Assembly (NCBI GenBank): GCA_046496745.1
Contig: JAWOGQ010000107.1
Span: 1 to 18,695 of the forward strand
Length of the DNA: 18,695 bases
Direction of reading: 5' to 3'
Origin: JBNJGT01 sp046496745
Lineage (GTDB): Archaea > Nanobdellota > Nanobdellia > Woesearchaeales > JACJVW01
In this document: piece by piece, positions 13,115 through 18,695 of the stretch
Position numbering within the stretch: position 1 is the stretch's first letter
Layout: every line of letters starts with the position of its first letter
Notes under the pieces: generated by a model
Database searches by the model: none
The model's input: only the letters and a program-made list of their open reading frames with translations
What the model was told of the DNA's origin: nothing
Position numbers and translations under genes: made by a program

Positions 13115-14233
13115 TTACTGTATCTCAAACACTGGCGGACGATTCACATCCTTGACAGTTATGGTTACCTGTTCCTCGACTGTAACAGTCCCGTCTGAAA
13201 CACTTATCGTGACTAGGTGTACCCCTGAATCCTCATAAGTGGTCTGGTAAGTACTCTGGTCCATCCATCCACTATAGGTCACATTAAGGGAATCTCCGTC
13301 AGGATCACTCACCTCTGGTTCAAGAACAACTAACTCCCCTTCTTCATAAGTCTGGTTTTCTATTGAGATAGTAGGCGGCATGTTCGCTGCATTGACAAGT
13401 ATGGTAAATGAATCAGTTACGCTTTCAACACCATCCGTTGCAGTGATGTCAACCTCATACTTACCAGCATCACCTATAGTAGTATTCCAGAATCCAGCAT
13501 CCATAGGTTCAGTAAAGCTCACATCAACCTCATCGCCATCTGGATCTGAGACCTCATACTTTGGTTCAGCGATCTCTCCCTCTGTAACAGATATATCAGA
13601 AAGGCTTTCTATGACTGGTGGCCTGTTCCCTGGCTCGACTACAATCCTCACAGTCTTTGAGACAGTATCCACTCCATCAGACACGCTTACTGTAGCAAGG
13701 TACTCCCCTGCATCCCCTGTTTCAGTCTGCCATGTCCCATTTTCATCAAGTGGATCAGAGAAACTATAAGTCAACTCATCGCCATCAGGATCTGTTGCTG
13801 AAAGATTGATTGACACGATCTCACCCTCAGTGACTGTCTTTGTCACCACAGGCTCATCACTCAATTCAGTTTCATTTGTATCGGTTTCGTTTGTTATATC
13901 TGTCTCAGTTTCGTTTGTATCAGATCCGATAGTATCTGTCTCATTTACCTCATCTGAAGCATCTTCAGATCCATCCGCAGTCTCATTAGTTTCTGCATCT
14001 GTTTCATTTCCATCAGAAACATCTGCAGTTTCATTTGCATCTGCAGTTTCATTCATAGTATCATTAAGAACATCTGATTCGTCTATTGAATCGTTTACAA
14101 CACTTGCAACCACGCAGACAGTGTTTCCATTCACATCTGTCATTGGCCTTGCAGGTGGCTCACACTGCGTATCCAGTGACTGGCAACCTGCCAAAAATAA
14201 TATCATTATGATAGGAACTAATTTAATATTCAT
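13115..14233 (-). CDS. Surface lipoprotein with glycosylation-rich stalk and three Ig/cadherin-like repeats
   Basis: This is a 372-residue protein with a lipoprotein signal (MILFLAGC, Cys17). Residues about 45-130 are a D/E/T-rich stalk with about ten N-glycosylation sequons, mostly NET, in a repeating pattern. Three beta-sandwich repeats of roughly 80 residues follow. Each has an EGE start, a calcium-site-like DPDGD, a GDAG/EDSG turn and a final strand ending in NRPP or NMPP, as in cadherin-like or PKD-like archaeal surface repeats. The protein stops at NRPPVFEIQ, exactly where a fourth repeat would begin. ATG at 14233 is preceded by a GGAGG Shine-Dalgarno. Adhesion or cell-contact function is inference. 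The stop lies just before the PIN-PhoH gene. Confidence 0.85.
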   Translation of the reverse strand: MNIKLVPIIMILFLAGCQSLDTQCEPPARPMTDVNGNTVCVVASVVNDSIDESDVLNDTMNETADANETADVSDGNETDAETNETADGSEDASDEVNETDTIGSDTNETETDITNETDTNETELSDEPVVTKTVTEGEIVSINLSATDPDGDELTYSFSDPLDENGTWQTETGDAGEYLATVSVSDGVDTVSKTVRIVVEPGNRPPVIESLSDISVTEGEIAEPKYEVSDPDGDEVDVSFTEPMDAGFWNTTIGDAGKYEVDITATDGVESVTDSFTILVNAANMPPTISIENQTYEEGELVVLEPEVSDPDGDSLNVTYSGWMDQSTYQTTYEDSGVHLVTISVSDGTVTVEEQVTITVKDVNRPPVFEIQ

Positions 14234-14238
14234 CAACA

Positions 14239-14246
14239 CACCTCCC
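14239..14246 (-). promoter_or_regulatory. Shine-Dalgarno of the repeat lipoprotein gene
   Basis: Minus-strand GGGAGGTG lies seven bases before ATG 14233. It selects this start over the in-frame GTG at 14239, which lies within the motif itself. Confidence 0.7.
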
Positions 14247-14270
14247 TGTTACTATTATTTAAGACTCATC

Positions 14271-14281
14271 ATATATTTAAA
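14271..14281 (-). promoter_or_regulatory. TATA box for the repeat lipoprotein gene
   Basis: Minus-strand TTTAAATATAT would place transcription start near 14250 and leave a leader of about 16 bases that includes the Shine-Dalgarno. A weaker alternative, CTTAAATAAT at 14254-14263, would give a leaderless start. Confidence 0.45.
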
Positions 14282-14321
14282 CTTTCCGGTAGTCAATCTG
14301 AATTCTGGGACCTTAACAGAA

Positions 14322-14331
14322 AGATTTATAG
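14322..14331 (+). promoter_or_regulatory. TATA box for the cysteine-rich lipoprotein gene
   Basis: AGATTTATAG is centred about 28 bases before the ATG at 14355. It faces away from the divergent lipoprotein promoter. Confidence 0.5.
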
Positions 14332-14354
14332 ATATTTTAAAAAACCTAACTTTC

Positions 14355-14858
14355 ATGAAACACTTGGTATTACTTTTGCTTTTGATAATCCTCGGTTGCC
14401 AGGAGAGTCCTGATTTCCAGCAGGAGCTTCTCACAAAAGCAAAGGCAGAGATCAAAGAATCTAAAGTATACACCACATACAATGGTATGAACCTTCTTCC
14501 AGTATCAAGCCCCATAGTAAGAGACTGTGATGATTGCTACAGGGCAGGTTTCATTTTCGACACCCGTACAGAGCTTCCAGTAGAACAGGTCGCTGTGACT
14601 GTTGATTTCAAAGGCACCAATATAACAGACATCCATTACCAGGAAAAATTAAACAGGACAATCAGCAATTATGAGGAATGTGTCGAATCTGGCTATAACC
14701 ACGATGAGAAGACCTGTTATACCCTCAACCAGAAATTCACCAAGCCATTTTGCGAGGACAAGTGCGGTGATGGATACTGCGATGAGGTTGTCTGTATGGG
14801 AGAAGGATGCCCCTGCCCTGAAACAAAAGAGAATTGCCCGATCGATTGCCTGAAATGA
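14355..14858 (+). CDS. Cysteine-rich lipoprotein
   Basis: This is a 167-residue protein with a very short lipoprotein signal (MKHLVLLLLLIILGC, Cys15). The central region is beta-rich with an NGMNLLP segment, a DCDDC motif and sequons. The C-terminal 40 residues are packed with cysteines in the pattern CEDKCGDGYCD, then GCPCPE, ENCPIDC, resembling the disulfide-rich CGDGxC...ENCxxDC modules often seen in exported proteins of uncultivated archaea. It should be membrane-anchored on the outside with disulfides. The frame is open far upstream, but the ATG at 14355 begins the signal peptide and fits the TATA box. The stop overlaps the HNH start as ATGA, which indicates coupling. Confidence 0.82.
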   Translation: MKHLVLLLLLIILGCQESPDFQQELLTKAKAEIKESKVYTTYNGMNLLPVSSPIVRDCDDCYRAGFIFDTRTELPVEQVAVTVDFKGTNITDIHYQEKLNRTISNYEECVESGYNHDEKTCYTLNQKFTKPFCEDKCGDGYCDEVVCMGEGCPCPETKENCPIDCLK

Positions 14859-15367
14859 GATACCCCCGCATCCGTGATATAGCAAACAAGACTGATTCTG
14901 AAGGTAATATCCTGTGCAGGAACTGCCAAGAACCTGTTCCAAAGGGAAGACGCAATTACTGCTCCAAGTCCTGCCTTTTAGAATTCAACCGCAACAACAC
15001 CTGGCGGTTTGTGAGAAGGGATGTCCTTCACAGGGACAATTACCGTTGCAGCATCTGCAAGAAACGGTTCAGGAAGGGCGAACTTGACATAGACCACATA
15101 ATCCCCGTCAGGATGAATGGCGACCTTTTTGACAAGAATAATCTTCGCACCCTCTGCAAGGAATGCCACCGCATGAAAAGCAACCTAGACTCCTGGGCGC
15201 TTAAGGAAGATCCCCCCGATGATAAGATTGACAAGGATAATGATAAAGAAAGTCTCCCTGAAAAAATCATAAGGATAAAGACTGACAAGAAGCTGGTCTG
15301 CAGGGAACTGCCAGACACCTCTGAAAAGGATTCTATGAAAGAGATCAAAAGAGAAAGAGAAGAATAA
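14855..15367 (+). CDS. HNH endonuclease with N-terminal zinc finger
   Basis: This is a 170-residue protein. An N-terminal zinc cluster (C21, C24, C36, C40: CRNCQE...YCSKSC) precedes a classic HNH domain at about 52-110. That domain has CSIC (C65, C68), DIDHIIP (D80-H81 catalytic pair), NNLRTLCKECH (N95/N96, C101, C104, H105) and MKSN. All metal and catalytic residues are present, so DNA cleavage is plausible. The HNH domain ends at residue 110. The remaining 60 residues are charged low-complexity sequence (PPDDKIDKDNDKESLPEK), and every codon of this tail lies antisense to the downstream membrane-protein gene. The start is ATGA-coupled to the lipoprotein. A stand-alone restriction or repair nuclease is possible; no intron or intein context is seen. 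Confidence 0.88.
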   Translation: MRYPRIRDIANKTDSEGNILCRNCQEPVPKGRRNYCSKSCLLEFNRNNTWRFVRRDVLHRDNYRCSICKKRFRKGELDIDHIIPVRMNGDLFDKNNLRTLCKECHRMKSNLDSWALKEDPPDDKIDKDNDKESLPEKIIRIKTDKKLVCRELPDTSEKDSMKEIKREREE

Positions 15368-15784
15368 CCCGCACACCAGCAGGATCAGCTGGAACATGAT
15401 CGTACTGACTCCAGCATAAAGAAAGAAAGATGAAAGGAACTTTTTCTTATGCAGCCTGTATAAGAATATGAAAAGTACTGAGGACACCAGAAAGAAGAAA
15501 AAGAAGAGAAACTGGAATGACCTGAATACTCTTCTTACCTCATACATATGTGATTTCTCATCCACGGTCATGTCTGGAAGGGTATCCCCTCCAGCAAGGA
15601 ACTCAAGAACCTCCTTGTCAAGAGAGCTCTTGTTCTCAACCACTGAATGCCTCTCAACCATGAACTCATGATACACAGGATTGAAAGAAAGAAGCAATGT
15701 GACAAAAAGTGTAAGTACAAAAGGAACTAAGATTATAAGAATGAGGAAAAATAGAGAGATTAGCCTATCTGACTTGTGAGCCAT
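15185..15784 (-). CDS. DUF1461-like integral membrane protein
   Basis: This is a 199-residue protein with four hydrophobic segments: about 9-33, 92-110, 118-145 and 178-195. A roughly 50-residue extracytoplasmic loop lies between the first two, containing SSLDKEVLEFLAGGDTLPDM. The segment DLFHRILFRGVWQFPADQLL followed by LYPYDFF matches the conserved end of the DUF1461/TIGR01906 membrane family, whose function is unknown. Its ATG lies within the last codons of metG (20-base overlap, different frame), so it is the second gene of a metG operon. The final 183 bases overlap the HNH gene on the other strand. Confidence 0.8.
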   Translation of the reverse strand: MAHKSDRLISLFFLILIILVPFVLTLFVTLLLSFNPVYHEFMVERHSVVENKSSLDKEVLEFLAGGDTLPDMTVDEKSHMYEVRRVFRSFQFLFFFFFLVSSVLFIFLYRLHKKKFLSSFFLYAGVSTIMFQLILLVCGLFFSFSFDLFHRILFRGVWQFPADQLLVSLYPYDFFRETFFIIILVNLIIGGIFLKRPGV

Positions 15785-17855
15785 CTGGCATGTCTACCCT
15801 CGGTGACTGTTTATTATCATCCAGAAGATCCATCCCGTTGCATTGGAGCTTCCCGGCTTTTATCCTCAGATCCATCGAGGAGAAATCCTTGATATCAATA
15901 AGTTCCTCCTGCGGCTCATAATCAACCGGAACAAATGATTTCCCCTTTTCACTGGAATGTTCCACAAGACGAACCACATCCTCGGACTCTGCTGCAAGAA
16001 GCATGCCCTCACTTTTCTCTCCTCTTAATTTTGCAGGCTTCAGGTTAGCAACCAATACTACCGGTTTACCCTCTAGCTCATCAGCAGTATAATACGCGCG
16101 AAGACCAGCAACCACCTGCCTTGTCTCATCCCCAAGATCCACATCGATCAGGTAAAGCTTGTCTGCAGTGGGATGCTCCCGGACACCCAATATTTTCCCG
16201 GCCTTTAATCTGAGTGGGAATGAACGTTTTCCACTGAACCGCTTATGCATGACAGAGACAAAATCATCCTCAACCCTTGAGAACAAGAGCTTTTGTTTCA
16301 CTTCAGTCTCACCTATATCTGAACCTAGACTCTCCCAGCTTTCCTTCTCAAGACCAAAGATACCTTCTATCTCTTCCGCAGTTTTCGGCATGTATGGTTC
16401 GATCAGTATGGCAAGGTCACGGCAAAGACAAGCAAGAGTATGCAATGCAGTCCTGGCCTTTTCAGGGTTCTCTTTTATTGCCTTCCATGGCTCCTGTTCC
16501 TGGAAATACTGGTTACCTATCCTTGAGATATGCATTATCTGCTTAAGCCCTTCCTTAAGCTCACGATTCTCCAGAAGCTCAGTCGCCTTTTTGGTCTCCT
16601 CAGAAAGACTCTTCATGAGATTATCATCAAGTGGCGCAGCAGGAACAGAACCAAACTGCCTTCCGATGAAAGTTGCAGTCCTGTTTACAAGATTTCCCAG
16701 GTTTGCAACCAGTTCATTATTCACCTTCTCCTGGAAATCACTCCAAGAGAATTGGGTATCAGCACGCTCAGGCCGAACCCTCAACAGGTAATAACGAAAT
16801 ACATCTGACGGTATATCAAGCTCAAAAAGGTCTGTGCCAAATACGCCTATACCCCTCGACTTGGAGAACTTCGAATGCTCATAATTGAGATATTCTGTTG
16901 CGCTCAGGCTGTCAAGCATAGTGTATTTATCACCTGTCCCCAAAAGAGTTGCAGGAAATATGATTGTATGGAAAGGGACATTATCCTTTCCCATGAATTG
17001 CACAAGCGATGCATCACCAAACCACCAGTCTTTCCAGGCATCGCCAAGATGATCCTTTGTGATAGATATATAACCTATAGGCGCATCAAACCAGACATAA
17101 AAAACCTTGTCCTTGTATTTTTCAAGAGGGATCGGAACACCCCATTTGAGGTCACGGGAGATTGCCCTGCTCTTGAGCCCTTCATTAAGCCACCCCTGGG
17201 TTATTGTCCTTGCATTCTGCGACCAATTAGGACTGCATTCCTCAATCCATTTCCTTAACTTGCCTTCCAGTTCAGGAAGATTCAGGAACAAGTGTTCGCT
17301 TTCCTTCAGTTCAGGCGCGCTTCCGCATACCTTGCAACGTGGATCCTGCAGTTCAGGAGCATTCAGGAGCTTTCCGCAACCATCGCACTGGTCACCCCTC
17401 GCATCCTCAAATCCGCAATAAGGGCATATCCCTTCCACAAACCTGTCAGCAAGGAACTTGTCGCATGTCCGGCAGAATAATTGCTCTACCTGCTTCTCCT
17501 CGATATATCCATTCTCATGGAGCTTGAGGAATATAGCCTGTGTTATCTCCACCTGTGTCTTAGTTGCAGTCCGTCCGAAACTATCAAAAGAAATATTGAA
17601 CCACTTGTATATATCCCTGTGGATCTTATAGTATTTGTCACATATCTCCTGAGGCGTGACACCCTCTTCCAGGGCTTTTGTCTCAGTCGCTGTCCCGTGC
17701 TCATCAGTCCCGCATATATACAGCGTCTCATAGCCCCTGCTCCTGCAAAACCTAGCATAAACATCAGCAGAAAGAACAGCGCCTATGATATTTCCCAGAT
17801 GAGGGATATTGTTTGCATAAGGAAGTGCACTAGTAATCAATACTTTTTTTGCCAT
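15765..17855 (-). CDS. metG: Methionyl-tRNA synthetase
   Basis: This enzyme charges tRNA-Met for initiation and elongation. The 696 residues include the class I Rossmann core with HIGH-type HLGN (19-22) and KMSKS-type KFSKS (329-333). Between them is a connective peptide with four Cys pairs (C128/C131, C144/C147, C157/C160, C174/C177), enough for two zinc knuckles. The alpha-helical anticodon domain follows, with a C-terminal EMAP/Trbp111-like OB fold at about 570-660 (RLKAGKILGVREHPTADKLY...NLKPAKLRGEKSEGM). The OB domain is fused here, whereas some archaea encode it separately. A TATA box 25 bases upstream supports the ATG. The DUF1461-like gene follows with overlap. Confidence 0.98.
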   Translation of the reverse strand: MAKKVLITSALPYANNIPHLGNIIGAVLSADVYARFCRSRGYETLYICGTDEHGTATETKALEEGVTPQEICDKYYKIHRDIYKWFNISFDSFGRTATKTQVEITQAIFLKLHENGYIEEKQVEQLFCRTCDKFLADRFVEGICPYCGFEDARGDQCDGCGKLLNAPELQDPRCKVCGSAPELKESEHLFLNLPELEGKLRKWIEECSPNWSQNARTITQGWLNEGLKSRAISRDLKWGVPIPLEKYKDKVFYVWFDAPIGYISITKDHLGDAWKDWWFGDASLVQFMGKDNVPFHTIIFPATLLGTGDKYTMLDSLSATEYLNYEHSKFSKSRGIGVFGTDLFELDIPSDVFRYYLLRVRPERADTQFSWSDFQEKVNNELVANLGNLVNRTATFIGRQFGSVPAAPLDDNLMKSLSEETKKATELLENRELKEGLKQIMHISRIGNQYFQEQEPWKAIKENPEKARTALHTLACLCRDLAILIEPYMPKTAEEIEGIFGLEKESWESLGSDIGETEVKQKLLFSRVEDDFVSVMHKRFSGKRSFPLRLKAGKILGVREHPTADKLYLIDVDLGDETRQVVAGLRAYYTADELEGKPVVLVANLKPAKLRGEKSEGMLLAAESEDVVRLVEHSSEKGKSFVPVDYEPQEELIDIKDFSSMDLRIKAGKLQCNGMDLLDDNKQSPRVDMPDGSQVR

Positions 17856-17874
17856 TACCTAAGCTAAAAAGAAG

Positions 17875-17886
17875 TAATATAAATAA
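17875..17886 (-). promoter_or_regulatory. TATA box for metG
   Basis: Minus-strand TTATTTATATTA is centred about 25 bases before the metG ATG. It begins immediately after the stop codon of the microprotein gene. Confidence 0.6.
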
Positions 17887-17887
17887 C

Positions 17888-17983
17888 TTAGCTCTCACGA
17901 AGAGTCTTCAGCTCAGCCAGAATCTCTTTTTGCTTCACACTGCTCACTGGATTAAAATTCTCATCTACTACTTTGATTGCCAT
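17888..17983 (-). CDS. 31-residue microprotein gene
   Basis: This short frame reads MAIKVVDENFNPVSSVKQKE followed by ILAELKTLRES and a TAA stop. The C-terminal 17 residues form a clear amphipathic helix with leucines at heptad-like spacing; the N-terminal MAIKVVDENF could be a beta strand. Support for a real gene comes from a TATA box centred 25 bases upstream (leaderless spacing as for its neighbours), ordinary codon use, and exact packing between that promoter and the metG TATA box. I do not recognise a family. It could instead be a leader peptide upstream of metG. Confidence 0.55.
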   Translation of the reverse strand: MAIKVVDENFNPVSSVKQKEILAELKTLRES

Positions 17984-18002
17984 GCACGTAAAAACCCGTC
18001 GG

Positions 18003-18013
18003 AGTTTATAAAG
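18003..18013 (-). promoter_or_regulatory. TATA box for the microprotein gene
   Basis: The element contains the perfect palindrome TTTATAAA (18005-18012). Its centre is 25 bases before the minus-strand ATG at 17983. It could also fire rightward, giving a start near 18034. Confidence 0.5.
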
Positions 18014-18357
18014 ATTTCGCTCTGTTACCACTCTTTAGTTAGAATGGCCATTCCGGAAGTACCCCAATTCTCCAGAGTATTACCACCTGGGGCAACACAA
18101 GGGAAACGCAGACTAACTTTATCAAATGTCAGCCAACTCAAGATTCTTGTTAATCCAGGAATATTGCGTAGAGATTTTTGGTTTTGGGAGAATTAGGTTC
18201 TTTGAGCATCCGAAGTATGGAAAACCTGAGTCCAAAGAGTAAACTTTCCGGATATTTCCTGCGAAGCAGACAACATTTCCAGCGAGGTTCCATCCGATCA
18301 ATAAGTACCCTGAGATAAAATTCCAGTTCTTACATGTTATGTAAAGAAAGCGTAAAT

Positions 18358-18365
18358 AAAAAAAA
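18358..18365 (-). terminator. Oligo-T terminator of the edge gene
   Basis: Eight consecutive T on the minus strand, about 27 bases after the TAG at 18392, fit the intrinsic oligo-T termination signal of archaeal RNA polymerase. Confidence 0.45.
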
Positions 18366-18391
18366 TATATTTCCTGATAAACTCCAAATTC

Positions 18392-18695
18392 CTATGGATT
18401 TGAATCTTCAACTACAACCTTGAGAGGATTGTCATCAAAAACATTCTCGTTCATTTCCCTAATGCTTTCAACAATACCCTCTTCAGTTGATTCATCATTT
18501 AATGTCTGCAGAGGCGCATATATCATCACAGCCACATCACCCTCTCCAAAACTATTATCCTTCACTTCAAAAATAGATTCACCCCTTAGGATAATGGCAT
18601 TATCATAGTCATGGAATTCATTGTTGTTTATGAAGAAAAGATCATTGAATCTTTCTACAATATCTATAGCATCATTTCCATTAGCTAAGAATACA
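18392..18695 (-). CDS. C-terminal part of an unknown acidic protein (cut by window edge)
   Basis: The 100 visible residues end at TAG 18392-18394; the start lies beyond the window. The sequence is acidic and asparagine-rich, with alternating hydrophobic strands (NAIILRGESIFEVK, GDVAVMIYAPL) and a helix (STEEGIVESIREMNENVF). No signal peptide or known motif can be judged from this part. Only this minus-strand frame stays open across the region, and the composition looks genuinely coding. The acidic, strand-rich character would suit an exported surface protein, but this is speculation. An oligo-T terminator follows. Confidence 0.7.
   Translation of the reverse strand, partial: VFLANGNDAIDIVERFNDLFFINNNEFHDYDNAIILRGESIFEVKDNSFGEGDVAVMIYAPLQTLNDESTEEGIVESIREMNENVFDDNPLKVVVEDSNP

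Larger units (their letters stand above)
17984..18391. other. Unexplained 400-base interval
   Basis: Apart from the microprotein promoter at its left end and an oligo-T signal at its right end, I see no convincing gene. Short open frames occur on both strands (plus 18044-18196, 50 residues; plus 18126-18242, 38 residues; minus 18150-18293, 47 residues), but none has recognisable motifs or good start signals. One plus-strand frame from about 18041 to 18343 is interrupted by only two TAA codons and repeats an aromatic/proline motif (FRKYPNSPEY, FFEHPKYGKPE, FHPINKYPEI). This may be a decayed gene or chance. Confidence 0.3.

Noticed and set aside
13380..13769. 129-residue plus-strand open frame opposite the Ig-like repeats
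   Set aside because: Serine/threonine-rich shadow of the repeat lipoprotein with no promoter or motif.
13806..14354. Long plus-strand extension of the cysteine-rich lipoprotein frame
   Set aside because: It is an S/V-rich mirror of the lipoprotein stalk on the other strand; the true start at 14355 begins a signal peptide.
16159..16791. 210-residue plus-strand open frame inside metG
   Set aside because: It lies entirely opposite a strongly conserved synthetase; the composition is unlike a real protein.
18044..18196. 50-residue plus-strand frame starting MAIPEVP
   Set aside because: No recognisable motif, TATA spacing about 35 bases, and competing open frames on both strands; noted only as part of the unexplained interval.

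Overview
The window reads as part of a compact archaeal genome, most likely a DPANN-type archaeon (Woesearchaeota or a relative; this placement is inference). Direct support: an archaeal FtsY, an aIF2-gamma with zinc knuckles, a tRNA interrupted by a short intron with a perfect bulge-helix-bulge splice motif, and TATA boxes placed 24-29 bases before start codons, so that many mRNAs look leaderless. A Shine-Dalgarno sequence (GGAGG) appears before only two genes. Intergenic gaps are tiny, and convergent genes overlap by 11 to 183 bases.

Layout. 1-2.5 kb, plus strand: ftsY with a long K/E-rich N-terminal extension, a SemiSWEET-like transporter, and a RadC-family protein. 2.4-4.5 kb, minus strand: a secreted protein, then a two-gene unit of a MagIII/endonuclease III-like glycosylase and a topoisomerase-type zinc-ribbon protein. 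One AT-rich box at about 4.50 kb serves both this unit and a divergent phosphoribosyltransferase-like gene (4531-5583). The 5.6-5.9 kb gap holds a frameshifted fragment that resembles a PD-(D/E)XK nuclease. It is followed by an intron-containing tRNA-Ile with anticodon UAU and by the gene for aIF2-gamma.

7.3-10.6 kb: a MaoC-like hotdog protein (minus), a hemolysin III/PAQR membrane protein and an archaeal-type cytidylate kinase (plus), and a bacterial-type cofactor-independent phosphoglycerate mutase (minus). 10.6-14.2 kb, minus strand: a probable three-gene unit of a lipoprotein with a sequon-rich stalk and three Ig/cadherin-like repeats, a PIN-PhoH RNase/helicase-like ATPase, and an unknown helical protein. 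This is the least familiar association in the window. The PIN-PhoH frame has no ATG, GTG or TTG upstream of its catalytic PIN motif.

14.3-18.0 kb: a cysteine-rich lipoprotein coupled by an ATGA overlap to an HNH nuclease (plus). The nuclease's C-terminal tail is encoded entirely antisense to a DUF1461-like membrane protein. That protein is the distal partner of methionyl-tRNA synthetase (minus). Upstream of metG is a 31-codon microprotein gene with its own TATA box, then about 400 bases I cannot explain, then the C-terminal part of an unknown acidic protein cut by the window edge.

Translation and protein targeting (aIF2-gamma, MetRS, tRNA-Ile, FtsY), DNA repair (RadC, MagIII-like) and cell-surface proteins are mixed. 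There is no integrase, insertion sequence, CRISPR array or classical defence island.
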